Assembly (NCBI RefSeq): GCF_005233835.1 | Contig: NZ_SZQA01000035.1 | Span: forward strand, 1-64,000 | DNA length: 64,000 nt | Reading direction: 5' to 3' | Source: Herbidospora galbida | GTDB lineage: Bacteria > Actinomycetota > Actinomycetes > Streptosporangiales > Streptosporangiaceae | Part shown: one piece after another, positions 14,351-23,391 of the stretch | Layout of the letters: each line of letters opens with the position of its first letter | Position numbering within the stretch: the first letter of the stretch is position 1 | Program-made: the position numbers and the translations under genes | Notes under the pieces: model-generated | The model's input: the letters and a program-made list of their open reading frames with translations, nothing else | Databases searched by the model: none | Told to the model about the DNA's origin: nothing

Positions 14351-16540
14351 ATGTCTGTTGATCCCCAGTTCCAGGCACCCCATCTCGGCGGAGGGCATCA
14401 CCCCGACCAGCCGAATACTCACTCCAACGAGCGGTGGGACCCCATCACGCTGAAGGTCGGCGATGAGACGCTGACTGTCAGTAACTTCAGCCACGAACTC
14501 CCTGCTCCGTCAGAAGTTCGCGATCGCACCAAGCTGGTGCGCGCCGGTGAAAACAACCCCTACTGCGCGCTGCCGGAGGACGGCTGGCACGCGCTGGCGC
14601 GGGCGATTGTGCATCCGGCCGCGCTGACAGCGCAGCTTTCGTACCAGTCTGGCACTGGTGGGTCATCGCTCATTGAGGAGCACGTCGGCGGAGCGACCAT
14701 GCGCTCGGGAAACGGCCGCGTCTGGCTGACCGAGATCTTCACGTTGGTGCAGCCACGTATCGGGCAAGATCCCCATGCCGAGTCAGACCCGGAGATCGAG
14801 GGCGAGTTGATCGCCGATGCCGCCCAGGCGATGCTGGTGTACCGGTTTCGCGACCAGAATCATCTTCGTAACTACCTGCGCCAGACGATCATCGCGACCC
14901 GGAATTCCAACAAGCAGTACGACGAGTCCATTCTCAGCCGGCGCATCACTCGGGCGGTCGTCGCGCACATAGCCCGCATCGAATTCTCCGACGGGTCCGA
15001 ATCCTTCTACGTCCTAGTCGTCCGCGACGGAATCACTCGCGTCGTCAGCGCTTGGGGCGCATTGTGCGGGGATCAGGCGACCCCTGAAGAGATCGCCGAT
15101 CGGGCCATTGAGGTCATGCTTTCCGAAAAGCCCGCGCGCCGTGGAGCGGACAAGCCACAGACCCAGCGCATGGCACTCGGCCGGCAGGGTGAACTCGACA
15201 AGTTGCGTGCCTCCTTCATCCGTGGACTGAGCGGCACCACCCCCGCCGAGGAAGCGATCAGAATTGGACAGGCGATCGTCGTACCGGCACAGATCGCCGT
15301 CGGGCTTCAGGTGCACCCCGGTTCTGGGCTGCCTCCCGGCGAGGTCTTTGATGACGCCGTCCGCAGCATCCTCTCCTCGATCCATGTTGAGTTCGGCATG
15401 TGGGATTCGGCCGCACAAAACGCCGAAATCGGCTCCCGCGCGCTCAAGCGGACCATGCTCGACGGTGTCAACGACACCACCGGTATCAATGTCGCCGATG
15501 TATACCGGTTGGCCATCGGCCACTATCCGCCTGAGCAAACGCCCCAGGTCTTTCGCGACCCCAACATCCCCGGCACACCGCTTTGGCGTGCAGTATTCCT
15601 GGTCCACTACCTGACCCGCCCGCCTGTCTTCGCGGTCATGAAGAAGCACGTAAAGACAATCGCGGGCAAGCAGCGGCTGCGCACCAACACCTACGCGGAG
15701 ATCCTCGGCCCTATTACCGACCGACCGTGGCGTCTGGCCAAGAAGCAGACCCTACGGCAGGCACGCAACGCCTGGGGCAATGGAGGCGTGCTCACCAAAG
15801 AGGTCACCGACTCTGATTGGCAGCCGACCCCCTGCTCCGACTTCACCTCGCTGGTCGAACCGGCCGCCTCAGGCAACCTCGACGCCAGGCTTACCTTGGC
15901 CGTCGCCGGTGGTATCGCGCTGATCACCGACAAGTTGCTGACTCGCAGCGTCGGCTCGGCGGTTGATCACACCGTCCCGTTTCGCTCCGATGTCGACGAC
16001 GTCATCGCCATGCTGGCCAGGGCAGAAAACCCCGCCGGCCTGCTCCTACTTGCCCACGCCGCCGACCGGTTCGACGCCGGTCGGGTAGCAGTGAACTCCT
16101 TCACCAACAGTCAGTTGATCAAAGAGGGTGGCGAGGACAACCGCTACACGATGGTCGCCGTCGATCTCGAAGCCGAGGATGGCATCGCCCGCGACGGAGC
16201 AGGCGTACCCCGCCGCCTCGACGAGTGGACAGTCGTCGCGGTGTCCGACCCCAAGCGCGCGGCCCAAGAAGAGGATGGACGTACAAAGGACAACGACACC
16301 GAGCCCAAGTCGGTACTCGATCAAATGGCTGACCACCGGCGCAAACTCCTCGGTACCCTTACCGATGCACAAGAGGCCCTTACCCAGCTCATGCGGCTGA
16401 GCCAAACATCAGACGCCGCAGGTGCCCATCCCCTTGGCTCCTCCCGTGAATGGGCAAAACTCTCGAAGCTCGCCGTCAAGGTTCAATCGACGATCTCCTC
16501 CAATGATCCGAACCCCGACTCTGATGACGATGCGGTTTAG
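14351..16540 (+). CDS. Unrecognised 729-aa protein, AICE cargo
   Basis: I recognise no family. The start at 14351 (MSVDPQFQAPHLGG) is chosen over 14273 because the extra N-terminus looks non-coding and a purine-rich stretch precedes the ATG. Visible features: QAMLVYRFRDQNHLRNYL, then a segment ending YVLVVRDGITRVVSAWGAL, loosely like the DGxTR/DGxxR motif of ParB/Srx- or DGQHR-type proteins. A long alpha/beta middle follows, then a C-terminal helical region and an acidic tail SDDDAV. No membrane segments and no P-loop seen. It sits alone between two copies of the int 3' end. Position as element cargo suggests defence, competition or regulation, but this is inference. Confidence 0.8.
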   Translation: MSVDPQFQAPHLGGGHHPDQPNTHSNERWDPITLKVGDETLTVSNFSHELPAPSEVRDRTKLVRAGENNPYCALPEDGWHALARAIVHPAALTAQLSYQSGTGGSSLIEEHVGGATMRSGNGRVWLTEIFTLVQPRIGQDPHAESDPEIEGELIADAAQAMLVYRFRDQNHLRNYLRQTIIATRNSNKQYDESILSRRITRAVVAHIARIEFSDGSESFYVLVVRDGITRVVSAWGALCGDQATPEEIADRAIEVMLSEKPARRGADKPQTQRMALGRQGELDKLRASFIRGLSGTTPAEEAIRIGQAIVVPAQIAVGLQVHPGSGLPPGEVFDDAVRSILSSIHVEFGMWDSAAQNAEIGSRALKRTMLDGVNDTTGINVADVYRLAIGHYPPEQTPQVFRDPNIPGTPLWRAVFLVHYLTRPPVFAVMKKHVKTIAGKQRLRTNTYAEILGPITDRPWRLAKKQTLRQARNAWGNGGVLTKEVTDSDWQPTPCSDFTSLVEPAASGNLDARLTLAVAGGIALITDKLLTRSVGSAVDHTVPFRSDVDDVIAMLARAENPAGLLLLAHAADRFDAGRVAVNSFTNSQLIKEGGEDNRYTMVAVDLEAEDGIARDGAGVPRRLDEWTVVAVSDPKRAAQEEDGRTKDNDTEPKSVLDQMADHRRKLLGTLTDAQEALTQLMRLSQTSDAAGAHPLGSSREWAKLSKLAVKVQSTISSNDPNPDSDDDAV

Positions 16541-16569
16541 CGTCAGTGTCAGTAAGTAGAACATGCAGA

Positions 16570-16597
16570 ACCACCAAAGATCATTATTGATGGTGGT
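16570..16597 (+). terminator. Hairpin after the orphan gene
   Basis: ACCACC/GGTGGT and ATCA/TGAT pair around a TTAT loop, starting 29 bases after the orphan stop codon. There is no T-run. It overlaps the start of the integrase remnant. Confidence 0.45.
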
Positions 16598-16642
16598 GCC
16601 AAGATCGCCACTCGTCGTATCGGCTCAGCACTGGACGAGTGA
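16586..16642 (+). pseudogene. Integrase C-terminal remnant (second)
   Basis: Only the last 18 codons remain: IDGGAKIATRRIGSALDE and stop, versus IDGGAEVANRRIGTALDE in the intact int. It is followed by a related terminator and by flanking DNA that leads to the tRNA-Ser gene, with similarity to 1430-1634 on the left side. So this is the natural int-att junction of an element, from which int has been cut off. 16708-16977 contains no gene. Confidence 0.85.
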
Positions 16643-16659
16643 TCAGTAACGCCTGATCA

Positions 16660-16690
16660 GGCCCCGTTGACTCCATTCGGTCGCGGGGCC
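16660..16690 (+). terminator. Terminator of second integrase remnant
   Basis: GGCCCCG and CGGGGCC form a 7-bp stem, extended by GAC/GTC with bulges. It corresponds to the hairpin at 13938-13967. Confidence 0.6.
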
Positions 16691-16977
16691 TTCGTCATGT
16701 CCGGCTCGTCCAACACCTTGCTCCGATGGACCTGGGCGAAGCCCTGGGCCGCCGATCGCCCCCAGCCTGACCGGGACATCAGCCACCGCAAGGCGATCGT
16801 AGGGAGATGCGTCTACGGACCTAATGACCTGGCGAAACACCACCAAGATCATCCCGTGAATATCCCGTGATCAACGACATGGAGCCGCCCACGACGGCCC
16901 ACGGTTGCACACATGGGAAATGATCACCAGGCCACCCGACACTCATAAGGCCAGGTCAGACCGCGTTTTCCAAGCTG

Positions 16978-17042
16978 AGCGGAGAGCGTGGGATTCGAAC
17001 CCACGAGGAACGTCACCGCCCCTAGCGGTTTTCAAGACCGCC
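16978..17042. repeat. attR: Right att copy inside tRNA-Ser
   Basis: 65 bases identical to 1635-1699. The core runs from the tRNA 3' end through the T arm, variable arm and anticodon loop, as usual for AICE att sites. Confidence 0.9.
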
Positions 17043-17068
17043 GCCATCGTCCACTAGGCGAGCTCTCC
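16980..17068 (-). tRNA. tRNA-Ser (UGA)
   Basis: 89 bases. Acceptor stem GGAGAG/CTCTCC, T arm GTGGGTTCGAATCCCAC and a long variable arm typical of serine tRNA. The anticodon stem GCGGT/ACCGC carries the loop CTTGAAA, giving anticodon UGA for UCA codons. CCA is not encoded. The gene is intact because the element restores the 3' part on integration. Confidence 0.95.
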
Positions 17069-17148
17069 AGCGCACCCCTGTAAGGCGGTGCCACAAAACG
17101 CAACCCTACTCTCTCCCGCCCCCACCAGAGGACGGGAGAGCCACGCCA

Positions 17149-19161
17149 CTAGATGTGATCCGGAATCTCGGAGTACCGCCGCTCCCCAACCCCCGGCGCC
17201 CCCGCGAACCCGTCCCCCACACAAGCCGCCAGCCGAAGGAACGCCGCCCGAGTAGGCTCCTGCAACCTCTCCAGGTCGATCTCCGCCCCCTCCTCAAGGT
17301 GAGGGTCGTAAGGCACCCGGACCACAGCCCGGCACCGAGCCGCGAAGTGCGCCTCAAGCCGCTTGAGGTCGACAGTCGACTTCGACCGGGGCCGCACGCT
17401 GCACAACACCACGGTCGCCGACCGAACCAGGTCCCCATAGTCGTGCGCCTCAAGCCAGTCCAAGGTCGCCGAAGCAGCCCGAGCCCCGTCGACCGAAGGG
17501 CTGCTCACCAGCACCAGTTGGTCGGCCAGGCCGAGCACACCGGACATCGCCGAGTGCAGCAGCCCGGTCCCGCAGTCGGTGATGCAGATCGAGTAGAAGT
17601 TCTCCAGGACGGCGGAGACCGCCTGGTAGTCCTCGGCGGAGAAGGCTTCGGACACGGAAGGATCCCGGTCGGAGCCGAGGATCTCCAGCCGCGAGGGCGT
17701 CTGCGAGGTGAAGGCCCGGATGTCGACGTACCGCCGGATGTCCCCGCGCTCGTTCAGCAGGTCGCGGATGGTCGCCGACGTCTCGAGTTCGACCTTGTCG
17801 GAGAGCGTTCCACGGTCGGGGTTGGCGTCGACGGCGATCACGCGGTCGCCGCGGACCTGTGCCAGCGTCGCGCCGAGGCCCACCGTGGTGGTCGTCTTGC
17901 CGACGCCGCCCTTGAGGCTGAGCACCGCGACGCGGTGGTGGCCGGCCGAGACGGGGGTGCGGGCCCGTGCGACCAGTTCCTGCCGGCGGCGCACCTCAGG
18001 GGCCTCACCGGGCTTTATCAAGCCGGCCGTCGCCTTGAAGACGACGCGCCGCCAGCCGGTGGCCGGTCCGTCCTTGCGGCCCTTGAGGAGGGTCGCGGGG
18101 TCGAGGCTGTCGGCCGAGGGCTTCGACGAGCGGGGCACCAGGGCCCGCGACGGGGCCGAGAAGGCCGGGGCGGGCAGGTTGTCGGGCTGGCGGCGCCGCG
18201 CCTGGTAGGGCTCGCGCTCCGCGATCTCCCGCGACTCCGAGAGGGGTGGCTGGACTTCTCTCGTGTACGCGTCCAGCGCCTCCCGCGCCGAAGTCCGGAA
18301 GGTCTCTCCGGGGCCGGGGGCGGGTTCGGCCGGCTGGCTGAGGTTCTCCCGCAGGGATCCCCTTAACGGCTCCTCGGCGTCCCGGATGGGGCGGAAGCGG
18401 TCGCCGGGGTCGGTGTCCTCGACGGCCGGGGTCTCCTCGACCTCGGTGCCGGGCCAGGAGAAGCGGCCGGAGTCGTGGTCGGTCAGCGGCTCCGACGGCA
18501 GCTTGAACGGCCCGGAGTCGGAGTCGCTCTCGGGGCGCGCGACCCGGTCGGTGTCGCGGGAGAACCTGAAGCCGCCGGAGTCCGATTCGCTGTCGGTACG
18601 CAGCCCGAAGGTCCCCGGGTCGGTGTCGTTACGCCCGAAGCTCGCCAGATCGGCCACCGTCTCGGGCGAGAACCGGCCCGTCTCGGCGTCGGGCCGGGGG
18701 AAGCGGCCCGAGTCGGCCTGCTCCTCGGACACCGGGACGGCCGGCTCCAGCCAGCCGCGTACCGGCTCGTCGGAGAGGTCGGGCTCGGCCGGTGGCCGCT
18801 CCCCGAACGCCCCCACGTTGTAGGAGTCGGTGTCGACCGGGGAGTCCCCGAACGCCCCTCGCCCGTTACCGAACGGCAGCGGGTCGAGCGTCTCCACCCC
18901 GTTGTCGATCGCGGGCGGCTCGTCGACCGCGGCGACCGCGCGGAAGGGCGCCGGCTCGGCCGGGACCGACCGCCATGGGTCCTTCGGGTATGGCGAAGGC
19001 ACCTCGTCGGTTGGCGTCACCGGCTGCTGGGTCGCAGCCAGGGACGACGCCGTCACCGCGGACACCGCGATGTCGACCTCGTCGGGCATCTCCTTGATCG
19101 CGTCGAGCCAGGCCAGCTGGTCTTCGAGCGAGTGGGGATCCTCACGATCGTGTCGTGCCAC
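17149..19161 (-). CDS. MinD/ParA-like ATPase with long acidic N-terminus
   Basis: A 670-residue protein. Residues 1-390 are low-complexity, acidic and Pro-rich, with recurring DSGRF/SDSGPF/DSGGF-type units. Residues 410-640 form a ParA/MinD domain with deviant Walker A SLKGGVGKTTTT (KGGVGKT at about 417-423), then VDANPDRGTLSDK and DCGTGLLHSAMSG. The layout resembles EspI-like or secretion-linked MinD proteins of actinobacteria, but no ESX genes are nearby. The GTG at 19161 is chosen (GAGGGG 8 bases upstream) over an ATG at 19242. Role in positioning or secretion inferred. Confidence 0.8.
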   Translation of the reverse strand: MARHDREDPHSLEDQLAWLDAIKEMPDEVDIAVSAVTASSLAATQQPVTPTDEVPSPYPKDPWRSVPAEPAPFRAVAAVDEPPAIDNGVETLDPLPFGNGRGAFGDSPVDTDSYNVGAFGERPPAEPDLSDEPVRGWLEPAVPVSEEQADSGRFPRPDAETGRFSPETVADLASFGRNDTDPGTFGLRTDSESDSGGFRFSRDTDRVARPESDSDSGPFKLPSEPLTDHDSGRFSWPGTEVEETPAVEDTDPGDRFRPIRDAEEPLRGSLRENLSQPAEPAPGPGETFRTSAREALDAYTREVQPPLSESREIAEREPYQARRRQPDNLPAPAFSAPSRALVPRSSKPSADSLDPATLLKGRKDGPATGWRRVVFKATAGLIKPGEAPEVRRRQELVARARTPVSAGHHRVAVLSLKGGVGKTTTTVGLGATLAQVRGDRVIAVDANPDRGTLSDKVELETSATIRDLLNERGDIRRYVDIRAFTSQTPSRLEILGSDRDPSVSEAFSAEDYQAVSAVLENFYSICITDCGTGLLHSAMSGVLGLADQLVLVSSPSVDGARAASATLDWLEAHDYGDLVRSATVVLCSVRPRSKSTVDLKRLEAHFAARCRAVVRVPYDPHLEEGAEIDLERLQEPTRAAFLRLAACVGDGFAGAPGVGERRYSEIPDHI

Positions 19162-19276
19162 CGTGTTTCCCCCTCGGGATGGGCTAAAGGGGCAGCAAAC
19201 ACATTGCAGATTAGCGCCCCGTATACAGGCGAACGCGGCCAACCGTCGAGTTGGCTGCTCGGTTACTTTAGGTCAC

Positions 19277-20236
19277 ATGCGTGCGATCGTGATTTCAAGC
19301 CCCGGCGGACCGGACGTTCTGGAGTGGCGCGAGGTGCCGGATCCGGTCCCCGCCCGAGGTGAAGTGGTGATTGAGATCACGGCGTCAGCCGTGAATCGGG
19401 CCGACCTCCTCCAGCGGCAAGGACTCTACCCGCCCCCGCCCGGCGCGTCTGAAATTCCCGGGATGGAATGTTCTGGGGTGATCACCGAGGTCGGCGAGGG
19501 TGTCGACACCCTCACCGTCGGTGACGAAGTCACGGCCCTGCTGGCCGGCGGCGGATATGCCGAAAAGGTGGCAGTTCCGTGGCAGCAGGTGATGCCCGCC
19601 CCCACCTCCCTGGCCGAGTCGGCCGCGCTGCCCGAGGTGGCCTGCACGGTCTGGGCCAACGTCTTCATGGCCGCGCGCCTGCGCAAGGGCGAGACGCTGC
19701 TCGTCCACGGCGGGGCCAGCGGCATCGGGACGATGGCCATCCAGCTCGGCAAGGCCTTCGGCTCGCGGGTGATCGTCACGGCGGGCTCGGAGGCGAAACT
19801 CGAACGATGCCTGGCGCTCGGCGCGGATAGAGGAATCAACTACCGAGAGGAAGATTTTTCCCAAGCGCTGAAGGACGACCGCCCCGACGTGATCCTCGAC
19901 ATCATGGGCGCCAAGTACCTGCAACCCAACGTCGCGGTCCTGGCCCATGGCGGGCGGCTGGCCATCATCGGGATGCAGGGTGGGACGAAGGGCGAACTCG
20001 ACATCGCCGCGCTGCTGCGCAAGCGCGGGACCGTCATGGCCTCGGCCCTGCGCAGCCGCACCCCCGACGAGAAGGGCGCGATCTGCCGGGGCGTCGCCGA
20101 CAGCGTGTGGCCGCTGGTCAGCGCGGGTGCGATCAGCCCGGTCGTCCACGCTGAGATACCGATGGAACACGCTGCGGAGGCCCACCGGATGCTCGAAGCG
20201 GGCGACCACATCGGCAAGATCCTGCTAGTAGGTTGA
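19277..20236 (+). CDS. NAD(P)H:quinone oxidoreductase (zinc-free MDR family)
   Basis: A 319-residue medium-chain reductase. N-terminal GroES-like half (MRAIVISSPGGPDVLEWREV, NRADLLQRQGLYPPPPG), then a Rossmann half with LVHGGASGIGTMAIQLGKAF as the NADPH-binding loop. The end MEHAAEAHRMLEAGDHIGKI is typical of the PIG3/QorB-type quinone reductases. No zinc ligands. It is separated by 5 bases from the bpa gene, so the two may be co-transcribed. Confidence 0.9.
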   Translation: MRAIVISSPGGPDVLEWREVPDPVPARGEVVIEITASAVNRADLLQRQGLYPPPPGASEIPGMECSGVITEVGEGVDTLTVGDEVTALLAGGGYAEKVAVPWQQVMPAPTSLAESAALPEVACTVWANVFMAARLRKGETLLVHGGASGIGTMAIQLGKAFGSRVIVTAGSEAKLERCLALGADRGINYREEDFSQALKDDRPDVILDIMGAKYLQPNVAVLAHGGRLAIIGMQGGTKGELDIAALLRKRGTVMASALRSRTPDEKGAICRGVADSVWPLVSAGAISPVVHAEIPMEHAAEAHRMLEAGDHIGKILLVG

Positions 20237-20241
20237 GAGAC

Positions 20242-20754
20242 ATGAACGCTGACGAGAGCACTCCACACATCGTGGTTCTTCCGGCAGGCGAAGAGGCCCC
20301 GGACGGCGAGGAGCGGTCGGTCGCCGACCTGGTGGAACAGCCCGCGAAGGTGATGCGGATCGGCAGCATGATCCGCCAGCTTCTCGAAGAGGTCCGCGCG
20401 GCCCCGCTCGACGAGGCGAGCCGCAAGCGTCTCATGGAGATCCACCAGAGCTCGATCAAGGAGCTCGAAGACGGCTTGGCCCCCGAACTCGTCGCCGAAC
20501 TCGAGCGTCTCTCGCTCCCGTTCACCGACGCCAACGGCGCCCCGCCCAGCGAGGCCGAACTCCGCGTGGCCCATGCCCAGCTGGTCGGCTGGCTGGAAGG
20601 CCTCTTCCACGGCATCCAGACCACCCTCTTCGCCCAGCAGATGGCGGCCCGCGCCCAGCTGGAGCAGATGCGCCGCGCCCTCCCGGGCGGCTTCTCCCAG
20701 CAGGGCGGCCAGGAAGACCCCGGCCAGCGCGGCGCCTCGGGGCCCTACCTCTAA
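20242..20754 (+). CDS. bpa: Bacterial proteasome activator
   Basis: A 170-residue protein of the DUF2587/Bpa family. The helical core (AKVMRIGSMIRQLLEEVRAA, LFHGIQTTLFAQQMAARAQL) forms the dodecameric ring that opens the 20S proteasome gate without ATP. The C-terminal GPYL is the docking motif (GQYL in mycobacteria). The ATG at 20242 is used. Its presence implies that the organism has a Pup-proteasome system, which is not in this window. Confidence 0.92.
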   Translation: MNADESTPHIVVLPAGEEAPDGEERSVADLVEQPAKVMRIGSMIRQLLEEVRAAPLDEASRKRLMEIHQSSIKELEDGLAPELVAELERLSLPFTDANGAPPSEAELRVAHAQLVGWLEGLFHGIQTTLFAQQMAARAQLEQMRRALPGGFSQQGGQEDPGQRGASGPYL

Positions 20755-20818
20755 AACCGTCGTTCGTGTACGGGCTGGGCGACCCCCACGGCACCCGGCC
20801 CGACCACACGACTCCCTC

Positions 20819-21616
20819 TCAGGCCGCGTAGAGGCGTTCGAGCACCTGGGCGACCCCGTCGTCGTCGTTGGCCGCCGTCACCTGGTCGACCGCCGCCAGC
20901 ACGTCAGGATGGGCGTTCGCCACCGCGTAGGACGTGCCGGCCCAGCCCAGCATCGGAAGATCGTTCGGCATGTCGCCGAACGCCACCGCGTCGGCGGGCG
21001 CGATCCCGCTGCGTTCGGCGAACCGGGCCAGGGCGGTCGCCTTGGTCACCCCCAGCGCGCTCATCTCGATCAACGCCCGCCCACTCGAATGCGTGGGCGT
21101 CACCAGGCCGCCCACCAACGCCACGACCTGCTCGTAGAGATCGTCGGCGTCCATCGTGTGGTGATAGGCGAGCAGCTTCGCGCAGGGCAGCCCCAAGACC
21201 GAGGCCACCGGCGCGCGGCCGTCGCCGAAACGCAGATCCCAGCCGCCCAGGGGAAAGTCGGTCTCGTACGCGTAGCCGTTCTCGTACTCGACCGAAAAGG
21301 CCAGTGAAGGCACGGCGGCCCGCAATAGGGCGACCGTTTCCGCCACCACCTCGGAAGACATCAAGTGGGAGTCGGCGATCGACTCGGTGTGCAGGTCGTA
21401 AAGGAGTGCGCCGTTGGCGCAGATGGCCAGGCCGCGGTGATTGACGACGTGCGAGACGGTCGTCATCCAGCGGGGCGGGCGGGCGGTGACGAAGACCAGG
21501 GTCGCCCCGGAGTCCTCGACGGCGGCGAAGGCGGCGGCGGTGCGGGCCGAGATGGTGCCGTCGGAACGCAGAGCGGTGCCGTCGAGGTCGGTGGCGATGA
21601 GGCGCGGTGGGGCCAT
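20819..21616 (-). CDS. HAD-family hydrolase (Cof type)
   Basis: A 265-residue phosphatase-like protein. HAD motif I is LIATDLDGTAL (nucleophile Asp), motif II VFVTAR, a conserved Lys near 195, and motif IV AFGDMPNDLPML. The central cap domain fits the Cof/type IIB subgroup acting on sugar phosphates or other small phosphoesters; the substrate is unknown. Convergent with bpa across a 64-base gap. Confidence 0.9.
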   Translation of the reverse strand: MAPPRLIATDLDGTALRSDGTISARTAAAFAAVEDSGATLVFVTARPPRWMTTVSHVVNHRGLAICANGALLYDLHTESIADSHLMSSEVVAETVALLRAAVPSLAFSVEYENGYAYETDFPLGGWDLRFGDGRAPVASVLGLPCAKLLAYHHTMDADDLYEQVVALVGGLVTPTHSSGRALIEMSALGVTKATALARFAERSGIAPADAVAFGDMPNDLPMLGWAGTSYAVANAHPDVLAAVDQVTAANDDDGVAQVLERLYAA

Positions 21617-21855
21617 AACAGCTCCCAGTTTGCCCTGTCCCCGAGACTCCCCGGTCAGGGGGATCTCAGGACAAGAATTCTCCCCCGGACTTGGAACACC
21701 GGGGGGCCGTCATAGTGTTAGATGTGAACGCGTTGTATTAGCTGTTCCCGTAGCGAAAACCAGCTTGACTGTTATGAGCCACCCGGGGAGCTGTGCGACA
21801 CACCGGGGCTCACGAGGTGTGTGCCCCAAGATTCACTTCCTTAGGGAGAGCGTTA

Positions 21856-22059
21856 ATGGCTCAGGGAACCGTCAAGTGGTTCAACGCTGAAAAGGGCTTC
21901 GGCTTCATCGCCCCGGACGGCGGCGCGCCGGACGTGTTCGTGCACTTCTCGGCCATCACCGGTTCCGGCTACCGGAACCTGGAAGACGGTCAGCGTGTGG
22001 AGTTCGAGGTCACCGAGGGCCCGAAGGGTCCGCAGGCCTCGCAGGTCCGCGCCCTCTAG
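21856..22059 (+). CDS. cspA: Cold-shock protein
   Basis: A 67-residue single OB-fold protein: [15 protein letters not shown] (RNP1) and DVFVHFSAI (RNP2). It binds single-stranded RNA and DNA. AGGGAGAG lies 7 bases upstream of the ATG. No gene lies between 21617 and 21855, so a long 5' leader, common for csp genes, is plausible. Confidence 0.96.
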   Translation: MAQGTVKWFNAEKGFGFIAPDGGAPDVFVHFSAITGSGYRNLEDGQRVEFEVTEGPKGPQASQVRAL

Positions 22060-22074
22060 ACCACTGACAACGGC

Positions 22075-22112
22075 GAAGGCCGGGGCTCTTCGAAAGAAGA
22101 ACCCCGGCCTTC
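22075..22112. terminator. Bidirectional terminator between cspA and serS
   Basis: GAAGGCCGGGG pairs with CCCCGGCCTTC in an 11-bp perfect stem, with further TCTTCG/AAGAAG pairing inside. It serves the convergent genes on both sides. Confidence 0.85.
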
Positions 22113-22118
22113 GTCGTG

Positions 22119-23381
22119 TTATTTGACGGGTTCGAGAACGTCGAGCCCCACAAAGGGCCGCAGCGCCTTGGGAACCACGACCGAACCGTCGGCCTGCTGA
22201 TGGTTCTCGAGAATGGCCACAATCCATCTGGTGGTCGCGAGTGTGCCGTTCAGGGTGGCCACCACGCGGGGCTTGCCGTCTTCGTCGCGGAATCGCACCT
22301 TGAGGCGGCGGGCCTGGAACTCGGTGCAGTTCGACGTCGAGGTGAGTTCGCGGTAGCGGCCCTGGCTGGGGATCCAGCCCTCGCAGTCGAACTTGCGGGC
22401 GGCCGACATGCCGAGGTCGCCGGCGGCGGTGTCGATGACGCGGTAGGGCAGCTCGCACTTGTCGAGCATCTGCTTCTCCCACGCCAGCAGCCGCTGGTGC
22501 TCCTCGGCCGAATCCTCCGGCTTGCAGTAGGAGAACATCTCGACCTTGTCGAACTGGTGCACCCGGATGATGCCGCGGGTGTCCTTCCCGTACGACCCGG
22601 CCTCCCGGCGGAAGCACGACGACCAGCCGGCGTAGCGGTGGGGGAGCTGGGAGCCGTCGAGGATCTCGTCGGCGTGGTAGGCCGCCAGCGGCACCTCGGA
22701 GGTGCCGACCAGGTAGAGGTCGTCTTCGGGCAGCCGGTAGATCTCGCTGTCGTGGGCGATCGTGAAGCCGGTGCCCTGCATCGACTCGGGCTTGACCAGC
22801 ACCGGAGTGATCATCGGGACGAAACCGGCCTCGACGGCCTGCTGCATGGCCATGTTGAGCAGCCCGAGCTGGAGCCGGGCCCCGGCGCCGCGCAGGAAGA
22901 AGAACCGGGAGCCCGAGACCTTCGCGCCCCGCTCCATGTCGATCGCGCCGAGCAGTTCGCCCAGCTCAAGGTGGTCGCGCGGGGTGAAGTCGAACTCCCT
23001 GGGGGTGCCCACGTGGTCGAGGACGACGTAGTCGTCTTCGCCGCCGTGGGGCGCGGCCGGGTCGACGATGTTGGGCACCGACATCAACTCGGCCTCGAGT
23101 GCGGAGCCGAGCTGCTCGGCCTCCGCCTCGGCCGCCTTCACCTGCGCCGCGAGATCCTTCGCCCGGTCGAGCAGCGCCTGCCGCTCGTCACCGGACGCCT
23201 TGGAGACCGACTTGCCCACGTTCTTCTGCTCGGCGCGCAGGGACTCGAAGGAGCCCAGCGCACTGCGACGACGCTCGTCGAGAGAGAGCAGCGTGTCGAC
23301 GACGGTGTCGTCCTCCCCGCGGGCGCGCTGCGAGGCGCGCAGCCGGTCGGGATCTTCGCGTAGGGTTCGCAGGTCAATCAC
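22119..23381 (-). CDS. serS: Seryl-tRNA synthetase
   Basis: A 420-residue class II synthetase charging tRNA-Ser. The N-terminal coiled-coil arm (about 1-105) binds the long variable arm of the tRNA. Class II motif 2 is [14 protein letters not shown] and motif 3 is [20 protein letters not shown] contacts the substrate. The GTG at 23381 ([11 protein letters not shown]) is chosen; the open frame continues upstream into pheA without homology. It lies 10 bases after pheA on the same strand. Confidence 0.97.
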   Translation of the reverse strand: MIDLRTLREDPDRLRASQRARGEDDTVVDTLLSLDERRRSALGSFESLRAEQKNVGKSVSKASGDERQALLDRAKDLAAQVKAAEAEAEQLGSALEAELMSVPNIVDPAAPHGGEDDYVVLDHVGTPREFDFTPRDHLELGELLGAIDMERGAKVSGSRFFFLRGAGARLQLGLLNMAMQQAVEAGFVPMITPVLVKPESMQGTGFTIAHDSEIYRLPEDDLYLVGTSEVPLAAYHADEILDGSQLPHRYAGWSSCFRREAGSYGKDTRGIIRVHQFDKVEMFSYCKPEDSAEEHQRLLAWEKQMLDKCELPYRVIDTAAGDLGMSAARKFDCEGWIPSQGRYRELTSTSNCTEFQARRLKVRFRDEDGKPRVVATLNGTLATTRWIVAILENHQQADGSVVVPKALRPFVGLDVLEPVK

Positions 23382-23391
23382 GGAGCAAACG

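Larger units (their letters stand above)
16586..16707 (+). repeat. Direct repeat: int 3' end and terminator, copy 2
   Basis: Matches 13865-13984 (int 3' end, GGCCCCG hairpin, GTCATGTCCGGCTC). The two copies bracket about 2.6 kb holding the orphan gene, as expected for an insertion by recombination between related elements. Confidence 0.85.
1635..17042. mobile_element. Actinomycete integrative and conjugative element (AICE)
   Basis: The element is bounded by the 65-bp att repeats and carries the classical AICE module in order: regulators, SCO3933-type protein, FtsK/TraSA-type translocase, RepSA-type initiator, Xis and tyrosine integrase, all on the plus strand. A normal pSAM2-type element has int directly beside att. 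Here about 3 kb of extra DNA with an orphan gene and a duplicated int 3' end lies between them. A second cargo, DUF262-HEPN-methyltransferase, lies at the left end. No obvious spread (Spd) genes are seen. Rep, tra, xis and int all look intact, so the element could still be mobile. Confidence 0.88.

Noticed and set aside
18475-19362. Plus-strand frame of 295 codons opposite the MinD-like gene
   Set aside because: Antisense shadow of the repeat region; the true plus-strand gene begins at 19277 in another context.
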